Shown here: positions 25,939-33,882 of the stretch, piece by piece
Position numbering within the stretch: the stretch's first letter is position 1
How the letters are laid out: each line of letters begins with the position of its first letter
NCBI RefSeq assembly: GCF_014196915.1
Contig: NZ_JACIEP010000024.1
Location: forward strand, 1 to 50,286
Direction: 5' to 3'
DNA length: 50,286 bases
DNA from: Dysgonomonas hofstadii
GTDB taxonomy: Bacteria; Bacteroidota; Bacteroidia; Bacteroidales; Dysgonomonadaceae
The notes under the pieces: generated by a model
The model's database searches: none
What the model saw: only the letters and a program-made list of their open reading frames with translations
What the model was told of the DNA's origin: nothing
Made by a program: the position numbers and the translations under genes

Positions 25939-25946
25939 TATCTTTG
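25939..25946 (+). promoter_or_regulatory. -7 box of rnpB
   Basis: TATCTTTG matches TAnnTTTG exactly and ends about 8 bp before the predicted 5' end of RNase P RNA. Confidence 0.65.
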
Positions 25947-25954
25947 CTACCTGA

Positions 25955-26308
25955 TACAGTAGGCCGGTTTGCCGCTGGCTGCCTTCGGGCAGGAAGAGGA
26001 AAGTCCGGGCAACACAGAGCATCGCATTTCCTAACGGGAAGCTGTCCGTGAGGGCAAAGTAAGGCAGAAGAAAATAACCGCCCGAAAGGGTAAGGGTGAG
26101 AAGGTGAGGTAAGAGCTCACCGGTCTGTATAGCAATATGCGGAGCCGTGCCTCTTGCGAGTTGAAAGACCATGTATACCGGCGCACGTAGGACTGCTCGT
26201 CCGATGCCGGGGGGTAGGTCGATAGAGCCGGTTGGCGACAATCGGCGTAGATAAATGGCAAACACCCTGCACATCAGGGTACAGAACCCGGCTTACAGGC
26301 TTACTGTT
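25955..26308 (+). ncRNA. rnpB: RNase P RNA, class A
   Basis: The catalytic RNA of RNase P, which matures tRNA 5' ends. The conserved P4-core 5' strand GAGGAAAGTCCGGGC (about 25996-26010) and its 3' partner ACAGAACCCGGCTTACAGGC (26281-26300) are both present, along with the central CGAAAGGGTAAGGGTGAGAA segment. The ends pair as P1 (CAGTAGGCC with GGCTTACTG). A T6 run follows the 3' end. Boundaries are good to a few bases. Confidence 0.96.
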
Positions 26309-26376
26309 TTTTATTATCCTTTCCTGCATATTCTTTCAATTACTTTATCTATGTAAATAAAGGAATTATAAGTTAT

Positions 26377-26750
26377 GAGTTATGCCAATCAGTAGTCAAA
26401 TTATTATGATTGTAATAAGAAATCGTTCGTTTTTTTACTGCGCACAATCGAAGATTGCTTACCATCCTTTTTTCCTAAGCAAAAAAAGGATGCAAAAATG
26501 CTTTGGTGGCTCACCCTCCGTGCATAGGTTCCTACGACGGGCACCTGTCCGGTGAAGACGGCGTGAAACCAAATACTGTCTGAGCCGCAGGCGAGTTTAT
26601 TTGGTTTAGCCGGCAAGCCGATGACAGGTCGGCGGGGAACCAGGCACTAGCCTTTTGTTTCGTTTTGGGCAATGCCAAAATGAAAAACAAACCCGAAGGG
26701 CGCGTTAGTAAAAACGAACGATTAAAGCGAACTACTGATTCGCATGAGTT
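26377..26750 (+). mobile_element. structured repeat element copy 1 with 5-bp target duplication
   Basis: A 364-bp non-coding element at 26382-26745. Its ends are inverted repeats, ATGCCAATCAGTAGT and the complement of ATGCGAATCAGTAGT, one mismatch in 15. It is flanked by a 5-bp duplication GAGTT (26377-26381 and 26746-26750). Inside are hairpin H1 (CATCCTTTTTT 26463-26473 with AAAAAAGGATG 26482-26492), an outer stem ACCTGTC/GACAGGT (26543-26549 and 26623-26629) enclosing CGGC/GCCG and AACCAAAT/ATTTGGTT (26567-26574 and 26599-26606) with a GCC-GCA-GGC tip, and a third hairpin (26653-26691). A second copy lies at 44217-44728 in opposite orientation. No transposase is present; open frames inside are short and cross the hairpins. 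Confidence 0.85.
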
Positions 26751-26757
26751 ATAAGTT

Positions 26758-26878
26758 ATGAATGGAGGGTATAAAATGTGTCAGATGTGTCAGGTTTTAA
26801 CAAAACAAGTTTCTCGCAAAGACGCAGAGACGCAAAGAATGAAATTGTTAACTGTTCACTGTTCACTGTTGACTGAAT
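26758..26878 (+). repeat. mosaic of short dispersed repeat words
   Basis: This stretch carries GTGTCAGGTTTT, the word CTCGCAAAGACGCAGAGACG seen as a dispersed repeat in many Bacteroidetes, and two near-tandem ACTGTTCACTGTT units (26850-26870). No gene is visible. It leads into the 174-bp repeat at 26879. Confidence 0.5.
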
Positions 26879-27052
26879 GAAGTGTCAGGTTTTAGTTGAA
26901 AATGCTGCAAAAGTGTAACTTTTGTAACTTTTTTAAAATACAGAGTAAAAAGAGTAACTGGAGTTCTTTGTTGATTACCATCATTGGCACATTGGCATAT
27001 TTACTAATCAGCACATTGAACGGAGCGTAGCGAAGTGTCAGGTTTGTCAGGT
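26879..27052 (+). repeat. 174-bp dispersed repeat, copy 1
   Basis: Nearly identical, in reverse complement, to 48507-48680. Each copy is bounded by the direct word GAAGTGTCAGG (26879-26889 and 27032-27042 here). The inside contains GTAACTTTTGTAACTTTTTT and the phrase ATTGGCACATTGGCATAT. No open frame is kept between copies. It is probably a dispersed non-coding repeat. Confidence 0.8.
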
Positions 27053-27101
27053 TTTTTAAACAATATATAAAATTGATACGTTTCCTATAGAAAGAAGAGA
27101 T

Positions 27102-27109
27102 TATCTTTG
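27102..27109 (+). promoter_or_regulatory. -7 box of yihY promoter
   Basis: TATCTTTG matches TAnnTTTG. Transcription would start near 27116, which excludes the TTG at 27107 and supports the ATG at 27128 as start. Confidence 0.6.
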
Positions 27110-27127
27110 TCCATAATTTATCAGGCC

Positions 27128-28441
27128 ATGATCGATAAAATTAAGAACTTTATAACAAGAACCATACGGTTTCTTTCCTACGACATCTGGAGACTCAACA
27201 AAAGAGACAGGTCATCGAGGAAGATGAGCTTTTATAATATAGTCAAAGCCTTTATACTGACCATCCGCAATGTAGATGGATCGCAGCTATTCACCCGCGC
27301 TTCGGCACTAACGTACAGCACGTTGTTGTCAATAGTACCCCTGCTGGCCGTACTATTCGCCATAGCCAGAGGATTTGGATTCCAGAATATTGTAAAATCA
27401 CAACTTTTCAGCTATTTTGCAGGGCAGGAGGAGGTGCTGAAGAAAGCAATGGCATTCATCGACAGTTCGATAGAATATGCAAAAGGCGGAGTATTCCTGG
27501 GTATAGGTGTCATCCTTTTACTTTATACCGTAATAAATCTGCTTTCAAACATAGAAGACAACTTCAACAAGATATGGCAGGTGAAAAAGGGACGTACCTA
27601 TTTCCGTATGTTTACCGATTATCTCGCCCTGATCATCATTGCGCCCGTATTTCTCATCTGCAATGCCGGAGTTACAGTCTTACTGAATACGACAGCCGAC
27701 CAGCAATATTTTCTGGGTTTAGTCATAAGCCCTTTTATGAAAATAATACCTTTCCTCATCACGACATTGTTGTTTACCATTCTCTATATCTATCTTCCCA
27801 ATACGAAAGTAAAGTTTACAAGTGCCTTACTGGGCGGAGTCTTTACCGGAGTATGTTTCCAGATATTCCAGATGCTCTATATTAACGGACAGATATGGAT
27901 ATCGAAATATAATGCCATATATGGTAGTTTTGCAGCCTTACCATTATTATTACTATGGTTGCAGCTTACATGGTTTCTGGTTCTCTTCGGCGTACAATTA
28001 TCATTCGCATATCAGAATGTAAACAAATTCAGTTTTGATCACGAAACAGCCAATATAAGCCGGCGTTACAGGGATTTCGTCATTTTATTAGTTATGACTC
28101 TTATCATAAGACGGTTCGAAAAAGGGGAAAACCCATATACTGCCGACGAATTGTCGGAGCAGTACAAGATACCGACAAGACTGACAGGCGACACACTGTT
28201 TTATCTGCAACAAATAGGCCTGATAGTGGAAACCCCTACTGATGACGATCTGATCCCGGCTTACATCCCGGCAATCGATATAAACCAGATAACAGTAGGC
28301 TATTTATTCCAGAAAATGAATACATATGGATCGGAAGACTTTGCCATCGATATAGAATCAGAATTTAAGAAGGAATGGGAAACGATACTGGAAACCAAAG
28401 ACATTTCTACCTCAAACCCGAAACTATTAAAAGACATATAA
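27128..28441 (+). CDS. YihY/BrkB-family inner-membrane protein
   Basis: A 437-residue protein of the YihY/virulence factor BrkB family (once misnamed RNase BN). About six membrane segments fall in residues 50-310. Family landmarks: RASALTYSTLLSIVPLLAVL, NIEDNFNKIWQVKKGRTYFR, LPNTKVKFTSALLGGVFTG and YGSFAALPLLLLWLQLTWFLVLFGV. The C-terminal 120 residues form a cytoplasmic tail with a winged-helix look (YTADELSEQYKIPTRL). The biochemical role is unknown. It is followed by a palindromic intergenic repeat and a MATE gene on the same strand. Confidence 0.92.
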   Translation: MIDKIKNFITRTIRFLSYDIWRLNKRDRSSRKMSFYNIVKAFILTIRNVDGSQLFTRASALTYSTLLSIVPLLAVLFAIARGFGFQNIVKSQLFSYFAGQEEVLKKAMAFIDSSIEYAKGGVFLGIGVILLLYTVINLLSNIEDNFNKIWQVKKGRTYFRMFTDYLALIIIAPVFLICNAGVTVLLNTTADQQYFLGLVISPFMKIIPFLITTLLFTILYIYLPNTKVKFTSALLGGVFTGVCFQIFQMLYINGQIWISKYNAIYGSFAALPLLLLWLQLTWFLVLFGVQLSFAYQNVNKFSFDHETANISRRYRDFVILLVMTLIIRRFEKGENPYTADELSEQYKIPTRLTGDTLFYLQQIGLIVETPTDDDLIPAYIPAIDINQITVGYLFQKMNTYGSEDFAIDIESEFKKEWETILETKDISTSNPKLLKDI

Positions 28442-28445
28442 TTAT

Positions 28446-28554
28446 GAGATTTCAAGATCTAACATTTCAAGATTTCAAGATTGGATGTATTAAAAAGATA
28501 AATATTTATAATTAAAATTTTGAAATCTTGAAACTTGGAATTTTGAAATTAAAC
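28446..28554. repeat. palindromic repeat between yihY and MATE genes
   Basis: The whole intergenic gap is an imperfect palindrome of about 35-bp arms built from the word ATTTCAAGAT: three direct copies in the left arm (28446-28482) and inverted copies in the right arm (28517-28553). It could fold in mRNA or DNA and is probably a dispersed repeat. Confidence 0.65.
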
Positions 28555-28556
28555 TA

Positions 28557-29930
28557 ATGAAAACAGGTATTCACAATCTTACGGAAGGAAAGATCTTCCC
28601 CACCCTGCTTCGCCTGGCATTACCGCTTATGGGAACCAGTTTCCTGCAAATGGCATATACCCTGATGGCCATGTCGTGGGTAGGAAGACTGGGGACAGTA
28701 TCACACCCCGAGATAGCGACAAAATCGGAAGCGGCTATCGGGGCGATCGGCATGCTGCTCTGGCTGACTGCATCTGTCGCTTATCTGGCTATGATTGGTT
28801 CAGAGGTAGCCGTAGGTCAATCTATTGGAGCAAAGAAAATGAAACGGGCTGCTATTTACGCTTCTCATTCTACAACGGTATCTATTTTCTTAGCCATCTT
28901 ATGGGTAGCCATTCTTTTTATATTTGCCTACCCTATCCTCTCATTCTTTAAGCTGGAAGCCGACATTACGGCCGATGCCGTATTATATCTGAGAATACTC
29001 ACTATCAGCCTGCCTTTCCAGTTCCTGTCCTATAATTTTACAGGAATATATAATGGCGCGGGAAGGAGTATCGTACCATTCCGGAACAATGCGGCGGGAC
29101 TGGTTTTAAATATGATACTCGATCCTATACTCATGTTTGTCATGGGGCTGGGCTTGCATGGAGCTGCCATAGGAACGGTGTGCGCCCAACTTTTTGTATT
29201 TCTTCTGTTCTTCTATCAGATAAAGTACGGAAGCCGCATATTGGGCAATTTCTCCTTCTTCATTAAGCCTAAACTTATCTATCTGAAACGAATATTTTTC
29301 CTGGGAACACCTGTTTCAATAATGAACTCATTATATGCCATCATTAATATGAACCTTGCCCGTGTAGCGTCTATCCACGGCGGACATCTGGGAATGATGG
29401 CACAAACAACAGGTGGACAGATAGAAGCCGTTACATGGAATACCTCCCAGGGATTCTCTACTGCATTAAGTGCTTTTGTGGCACAGAATTATGCTGCCAA
29501 CAAAATCGAAAGAGGGAAAAAAGCATATATCTATACCATCAGGGTGATGCTCACATTAGGTGTCGCAGTCAGTATCTGCTTCATACTTTTCGGAGCACAG
29601 ATATTTGGTATTATCGTACCCGAAGAGAACGCTATGAAAGCAGGTGCAGAATATCTCTTTGTGATGGGACTGGTGCAGATATTCATGATGTTTGAACTCA
29701 CAACCCAGGGTATGTTTAATGGCATTGGCCGGACAATAGAACCGGCTGTTATCAGTATTACGTTTAACGCATTACGAATACCGCTGGCATATTATCTGGC
29801 TTCCCAGATGGGGATTACCGGAGTCTGGTGGGCTATCGCCATATCTACAGTCTGCAAAGGTATAATCCTGCCGACATGGTTTGCTGTGGTATATAAACGA
29901 ATAAAGAAGAAGCGGCCTAAGATAGGATAA
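28557..29930 (+). CDS. MATE-family efflux transporter
   Basis: A 457-residue inner-membrane transporter with twelve predicted helices in two similar halves. Landmarks: LPLMGTSFLQMAYTLMAMSW in helix 1, EVAVGQSIGAKK after helix 2, IYNGAGRSIVPF in the first half and GMFNGIGRTIEPAVISI in the second half. MATE pumps expel cationic drugs or metabolites using Na+ or H+. The substrate is unknown. It begins 3 bp after a palindromic repeat. Confidence 0.95.
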   Translation: MKTGIHNLTEGKIFPTLLRLALPLMGTSFLQMAYTLMAMSWVGRLGTVSHPEIATKSEAAIGAIGMLLWLTASVAYLAMIGSEVAVGQSIGAKKMKRAAIYASHSTTVSIFLAILWVAILFIFAYPILSFFKLEADITADAVLYLRILTISLPFQFLSYNFTGIYNGAGRSIVPFRNNAAGLVLNMILDPILMFVMGLGLHGAAIGTVCAQLFVFLLFFYQIKYGSRILGNFSFFIKPKLIYLKRIFFLGTPVSIMNSLYAIINMNLARVASIHGGHLGMMAQTTGGQIEAVTWNTSQGFSTALSAFVAQNYAANKIERGKKAYIYTIRVMLTLGVAVSICFILFGAQIFGIIVPEENAMKAGAEYLFVMGLVQIFMMFELTTQGMFNGIGRTIEPAVISITFNALRIPLAYYLASQMGITGVWWAIAISTVCKGIILPTWFAVVYKRIKKKRPKIG

Positions 29931-29962
29931 AAAGAGAGGGATATAATGACTTACATCCCTCT
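29927..29962 (-). terminator. terminator for queCF (minus strand)
   Basis: A perfect 8-bp stem AGAGGGAT/ATCCCTCT (29935-29942 and 29955-29962) followed on the minus strand by CTTTTT, 9 bp after the queF stop. Confidence 0.75.
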
Positions 29963-29970
29963 GCATACTT

Positions 29971-30447
29971 CTATTTGTTATTCATAATATACTGAGGATA
30001 ATATTTGAGAAGACGCTCTTTTGCCATCATCTCATACATGGTACCCGAACGCCCATAGTTACAATATGGATAAATACTGATCCCTCCCCGTGGCGTAAAT
30101 ACTCCTATAACCTCAATATACCTGGGATCCATCAGGCTTACCAAATCTTTCATTATTATATTCACACAATCCTCGTGGAAAGCTCCGTGATTTCTAAAAC
30201 TGAAAAGATATAGTTTCAGGCTTTTACTCTCTACCATCTTTACATCAGGGATATAGTTAATATGGATTGTCGCAAAATCGGGCTGTCCCGTAATCGGGCA
30301 CAAGCTTGTAAATTCGGGGCAGTTGAATGTTACCCAATAATCGTTATCCTGATGCTTATTTTCGAAAGCTTCTAATACTTCCGGGGCATAATTATCCTTA
30401 TATTCCGTTTTCGAACCTAAATGACTAAGACCTTCAATGCTACTCAT
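29971..30447 (-). CDS. queF: NADPH-dependent preQ0 reductase
   Basis: A 158-residue short-type QueF, which reduces the nitrile of 7-cyano-7-deazaguanine (preQ0) to preQ1 in queuosine synthesis. The thioimide-forming cysteine is C50 in [12 protein letters not shown] with the catalytic Asp57; the QueF motif [21 protein letters not shown] follows. Length fits the unimodular B. subtilis type. Its start overlaps queC by 8 bp, so the two steps preQ0 formation and reduction are coupled. QueD and QueE are not in the window. Confidence 0.97.
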   Translation of the reverse strand: MSSIEGLSHLGSKTEYKDNYAPEVLEAFENKHQDNDYWVTFNCPEFTSLCPITGQPDFATIHINYIPDVKMVESKSLKLYLFSFRNHGAFHEDCVNIIMKDLVSLMDPRYIEVIGVFTPRGGISIYPYCNYGRSGTMYEMMAKERLLKYYPQYIMNNK

Positions 30448-31102
30448 AATCTCTCTTTTTTAAATAATTTTCCAATCCTTGTTTACGCAACTTACACGCA
30501 GGGCAATGTCCGCAGCCATCTGCGATTATACCATTGTAGCAGGTCAGGGTTTGATTGCGAACTATATCAAAAACGCCTAACTCATCCGCCAGTTCCCACA
30601 CCGCAGTTTTGTCGCGCCACATAAGTGGAGTATGAATTTGAAAGTGTTCGTCCATCGCCAAATTGATAGAAGCATTAGCAGACAGAATGAATGTATCTCT
30701 GCAATCAGGATAGCCACTATAATCGGCCTCCGATACACCTGTTACAATATGGCGGATACCATGCGAACGAGCAATAACAGCAGCAAAGGTCAGGAACAAT
30801 AGATTACGGCCGGGAACAAATGTATTCGGATACGAATCGGCTGGTTTCTCCTGATCCATTACTATATCGCTCGTTAACGAGTTCACTGATAATTGGCTGA
30901 TAATAGATGCATCCAACAGTTGGAACGGAACACCCGCTTCCTCAGCAATTATCTTCGCCACTTCTACCTCTTTAGAATGGCGTTGTCCGTAAGTAAAGCA
31001 TAGAGTGCGAACTGATGAAAAGTTTTTAAGTGCCCAATACAGGCACGTAGTAGAATCTTGTCCTCCGGAGAACAAGACTAGGGCTGATTCTTTATTATAC
31101 AT
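30440..31102 (-). CDS. queC: 7-cyano-7-deazaguanine synthase
   Basis: A 220-residue QueC, which turns 7-carboxy-7-deazaguanine into preQ0 with ATP and ammonia. The PP-loop is [10 protein letters not shown] (residues 10-19), and the zinc site is in [13 protein letters not shown] near the C-terminus. It is the first gene of the queCF operon. Confidence 0.97.
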   Translation of the reverse strand: MYNKESALVLFSGGQDSTTCLYWALKNFSSVRTLCFTYGQRHSKEVEVAKIIAEEAGVPFQLLDASIISQLSVNSLTSDIVMDQEKPADSYPNTFVPGRNLLFLTFAAVIARSHGIRHIVTGVSEADYSGYPDCRDTFILSANASINLAMDEHFQIHTPLMWRDKTAVWELADELGVFDIVRNQTLTCYNGIIADGCGHCPACKLRKQGLENYLKKRDYE

Positions 31103-31174
31103 TATAATTCTTTGTTTTTTACGTGGTTAATCCTAAGCTACACGGAAAAGAATATCTTTTCAATTACAAAAATA
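31103..31174 (-). promoter_or_regulatory. queC promoter and leader, possible preQ1-like aptamer
   Basis: A minus-strand -7 box TATTTTTG (31167-31174) gives a leader of about 58 nt. The leader holds a 4-bp stem CGTG/CACG with a 15-nt loop, followed by the A-rich tail TAAAAAACAAAG. That order (short stem-loop, then A-rich tail near the start codon) recalls preQ1-I riboswitches. The loop is longer than usual and the pseudoknot pairing is not clear, so the aptamer is only a suggestion; the promoter is better supported. Confidence 0.35.
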
Positions 31175-31250
31175 GTGAAATAAAATGAGAATGAGCTATA
31201 TCCCGAAAGTAAGATATGGCTCATTCTACATTTTTCTATATTGTTTGTGT

Positions 31251-32798
31251 CTATTCTCCCCGTTGGAACAGCTGCGAGGCTATCAATATACGCTGTATTG
31301 TTTCTCCATTCAGATTTTTGGTGCTTTTGGAAATATTCTGCTGAAACGGACCAGGTGTAGCTTTCTGTTGTCCGATCCTTTTATTGCCGTTATAGTAGAT
31401 TGCCGAATCGATATCGATAACAATATAACCATCTTTTTCTCTAAAATTTTTCCATTCATCAAAGTTTATCCTCTTCCCATTCAAGTAGGACTCTACTCTG
31501 TACTTTTTCAGATCGATTGAGTTTAGGAAGTTATCTTTACCTCCTGCAGCTTTTAGCATATCACTTTGTCTTACAAACTTCATTGCGTATGCTGCAATCA
31601 ATTTCTGTTGTATCGTTTCGCCACTTAGCTTTTTGTTTTTTTCGGAGACATTAAGAGTTCCTCCGACGGTATGGGCTATCTGCACTCCATTCCGGTAATA
31701 ACGCGCCGAATCTGTTGTTACAAGGATATACCCATCTATTCTTTCAAAGTTTTTCCACTGGTTAAAATCTATTCTTTCCCCATTCCGGAAAGCTTCCACC
31801 CGATACTCTTTCAGATCGATTGTGTCGGAAGGATCGGCAAGTTTGTTTTGCAAATAAACATTTTTTTCTGTACTTTCAACCTCTGGAAGTCCGCCTATTC
31901 TACTTGTAAGTTCGGGACGGGCAAAAAGGGATACGGCAATTGCAAATGCAGGAATCAGAAGTAGATACTTCAGTCTCGCATACGGATTGTTGTTGTTTTT
32001 TAACATCATAGTGATTCTTTTTTCGAGTTTACTGTGATTAAAGCTGTTGGTCATAAAGGTGAGATATTGTGAACCAGCAGCTTTTTTAATTAATAAAAAT
32101 TGATATGTTTTAGCATCGATGCCTGATTTTAGGACACTATCATCAGCTTCAAATTCATGAACATCCCGAAGTTCTCTCCGAAAAAGCCATGCAATAGGAT
32201 TATACCACTGAAATAGCAGAAAAAATTCCGAAATTAACAAGTCCAGGGAATGCTTATTCCGGATGTGAGATAATTCGTGCGTCAGAATTATATCCTTATT
32301 TTCATCATAGTCTTTCCGGGAGATTATTATATATTTCATCCAGCTAAATGAGGGGACAATTTTATCTACCAGAATAAGGGTCGCTTTATCCATTTTTTTC
32401 TTTTCGCAGCCTTTTGTAATAGATAATATGTATAGGATAGAATAGATAATACGCAGCAACACAAAGAATACTCCTGTTAGGTAAACGACACCGATGACAT
32501 TCATCCAGTTTATTGGAGTATCGCCTGCGGTTTCAATTACAGGTGTCTGATGTTGAGATACAGATATTACCTCTGTAGTTAACAATACCTCATATTTGGC
32601 AATAACATGTTGTGCTTCGAATGTATCAGCTTCTATTCTTATAAGAAAAATGAAGAGGCTACTGAGGTAAAACAAAAGAATACAGAGCCGGTTGATTCTG
32701 AAAAATACACTCTGGCTACATATCAGTTTATATATTATATAAAAGAATAGCAATAAAATAGAAATCTTGATATTGTATATTAATAGATCTACCATCAC
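31251..32798 (-). CDS. M56-family (BlaR1-like) sensor peptidase with duplicated C-terminal domain
   Basis: A 515-residue inner-membrane zinc peptidase. Membrane helices lie near 7-24, 35-54, 100-126 and 277-293. The M56 site is HELSH (174-178) with the third ligand glutamate in HEFEADD (about 217). These proteases sense a signal and cause cleavage of a BlaI-type repressor. The usual penicillin-binding sensor is missing. Instead the periplasmic C-terminus carries two tandem copies of a domain of about 100 residues: IDLKEYRVEAFRNGERIDF at 327 and IDLKKYRVESYLNGKRINF at 428, each ending in a GETIQ helix. It overlaps the repressor gene by 4 bp. Confidence 0.9.
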   Translation of the reverse strand: MMVDLLIYNIKISILLLFFYIIYKLICSQSVFFRINRLCILLFYLSSLFIFLIRIEADTFEAQHVIAKYEVLLTTEVISVSQHQTPVIETAGDTPINWMNVIGVVYLTGVFFVLLRIIYSILYILSITKGCEKKKMDKATLILVDKIVPSFSWMKYIIISRKDYDENKDIILTHELSHIRNKHSLDLLISEFFLLFQWYNPIAWLFRRELRDVHEFEADDSVLKSGIDAKTYQFLLIKKAAGSQYLTFMTNSFNHSKLEKRITMMLKNNNNPYARLKYLLLIPAFAIAVSLFARPELTSRIGGLPEVESTEKNVYLQNKLADPSDTIDLKEYRVEAFRNGERIDFNQWKNFERIDGYILVTTDSARYYRNGVQIAHTVGGTLNVSEKNKKLSGETIQQKLIAAYAMKFVRQSDMLKAAGGKDNFLNSIDLKKYRVESYLNGKRINFDEWKNFREKDGYIVIDIDSAIYYNGNKRIGQQKATPGPFQQNISKSTKNLNGETIQRILIASQLFQRGE

Positions 32799-33166
32799 TT
32801 TTTATTTCTATGTGCACCCTCTACTTTCTCAACTAATTGTTTTAAGTCCTCCAAGGAGATTTTTTCCTCTTCAACAAGGGTAGAAACTACCCCCAAATAA
32901 GAGTTATTAAAATACTTGTTAATGACCTTTTTCAGAGTGTCTTTTTTAAAATTATCTTTACTCACTAAAGCATAGTATTTATAAGCTTTTCCAACAGGCT
33001 CGTGCCCGACAAATCCTTTGTCCTCGAGTATGCGTATTAGTGTGGATATCGTATTTACATGTGGTTTGGGATTTTTATATAAATCCTGTATATCTTTCAC
33101 CTGCATTGGTCCTTGCGTCCAGAAAAAAGACATTATTTCTTCTTCTTTTTTAGTTAAATTTTTCAT
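32795..33166 (-). CDS. BlaI/MecI/CopY-family repressor
   Basis: From the ATG at 33166 the protein has 123 residues; a GTG at 33184 lies at or before the predicted transcription start and is not favoured. The winged helix reads LTKKEEEIMSFFW, GPMQVKDIQDLY, VNTISTLIRILEDKGFVGHE and GKAYKYYALVS, typical of BlaI. The C-terminal helices (TLKKVINKYFNNS and EEEKISLEDLKQLV) dimerise. It is the first gene of the pair with the M56 sensor and should repress its own operon until cleaved. Confidence 0.93.
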   Translation of the reverse strand: MKNLTKKEEEIMSFFWTQGPMQVKDIQDLYKNPKPHVNTISTLIRILEDKGFVGHEPVGKAYKYYALVSKDNFKKDTLKKVINKYFNNSYLGVVSTLVEEEKISLEDLKQLVEKVEGAHRNKK

Positions 33167-33186
33167 ATTTAGTATTTTATTCACGA

Positions 33187-33218
33187 CAAATATAACTAAA
33201 AAATTTAGTTATAACTAA
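33187..33218 (-). promoter_or_regulatory. promoter and palindromic operator of the BlaI/M56 operon
   Basis: A minus-strand -7 box TATATTTG (33187-33194) lies 20 bp before the repressor ATG. Directly upstream are two overlapping dyads, AACTAAA-AAA-TTTAGTT (33194-33210) and the perfect 14-bp palindrome TTAGTTATAACTAA (33205-33218). The position across the core promoter fits a BlaI-type operator. Confidence 0.7.
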
Positions 33219-33302
33219 ATGTCATAGTTAATAAATGTAGATAAATTAATATCACCAAAAGATATTTTTGAAGTTTAATTTTTAAAAAAGGAATAATTAT
33301 TA

Positions 33303-33310
33303 TACTTTTG
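33303..33310 (+). promoter_or_regulatory. -7 box of tRNA-Lys
   Basis: TACTTTTG matches TAnnTTTG and ends 12 bp before the mature tRNA. Confidence 0.6.
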
Positions 33311-33322
33311 CATTCACCAAAC

Positions 33323-33395
33323 GACTCCGTAGCTCAGTTGGTAGAGCAAATGACTCTTAATCATTGGGTCGAGGGTTCGAGCCCCTCCGGGGTCA
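33323..33395 (+). tRNA. tRNA-Lys(CTT)
   Basis: A 73-nt cloverleaf: acceptor GACTCCG/CGGGGTC (one G-U), D arm GCTC...GAGC, anticodon stem AATGA/TCATT with loop CTCTTAA (anticodon CTT at 33356-33358), T arm GAGGG-TTCGAGC-CCCTC, discriminator A. CCA is not encoded. Confidence 0.97.
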
Positions 33396-33430
33396 CAGAA
33401 AGCCAGAGTCAAATCTGGTATAAAAGAAAG

Positions 33431-33467
33431 AAAAGCCTTCTAAAAAATTTATTTGGAAGGCTTTTTT
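33431..33467 (+). terminator. terminator of tRNA-Lys
   Basis: A perfect 10-bp stem AAAAGCCTTC/GAAGGCTTTT with a 15-nt loop and a T run. Confidence 0.85.
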
Positions 33468-33882
33468 ATTTGAGAAGAAATCAACCCCAAAAGAATGGCC
33501 TAACATTAAAGTAATTTTGATTCAGGGCTTCAAAATAAGTAGATAAACTAAAATCATTGATAGATAATAAACTTAATGGACAAACGTATTTAATATACAA
33601 AGTTCATGAGACTATTAATCACGGCTGAGTTTTCAGAACAAAAAATAATTATTAAACTAAAACTGATGAATGCAGTGGTAAATATTGTATATTATATATC
33701 AAAGATTAGCTAATGATGAACATCCTTTGATGATAAGAGTTATTAGGTTCGTTACTTGTATCTAAATTTTCATCTAATTATAATGCGGAGGAGGCAGAAA
33801 GAATTAAATAATACAATAAAGTTGAAATATCTTTATTTTTTCTTAATTTTATTAGTTTTTCAATTCAATATAAAAACTGACT
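33468..33882. other. AT-rich intergenic region before the ECF sigma gene
   Basis: Over 400 bp without a credible gene. A 60-codon open frame at 33756-33938 runs into the sigma-factor gene in another frame and has no family likeness. The region must hold the sigma-gene promoter, but I see no clear TAnnTTTG box. Confidence 0.5.

Noticed and set aside
25918-26329. Several 70-118 codon open frames across rnpB
   Set aside because: The DNA encodes RNase P RNA with its conserved core; the frames are incidental.
26782-27052. Recurring TGTCAGGTTT words as a CRISPR array
   Set aside because: Spacing is irregular, the words are short, no cas genes are near, and the intervening DNA is itself repeated elsewhere.
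31251-33166. Beta-lactam resistance operon
   Set aside because: The BlaR1-like protein lacks the penicillin-binding sensor domain and no beta-lactamase gene is adjacent.
33308-33514. 68-codon open frame at 33308
   Set aside because: It translates tRNA-Lys and its terminator.
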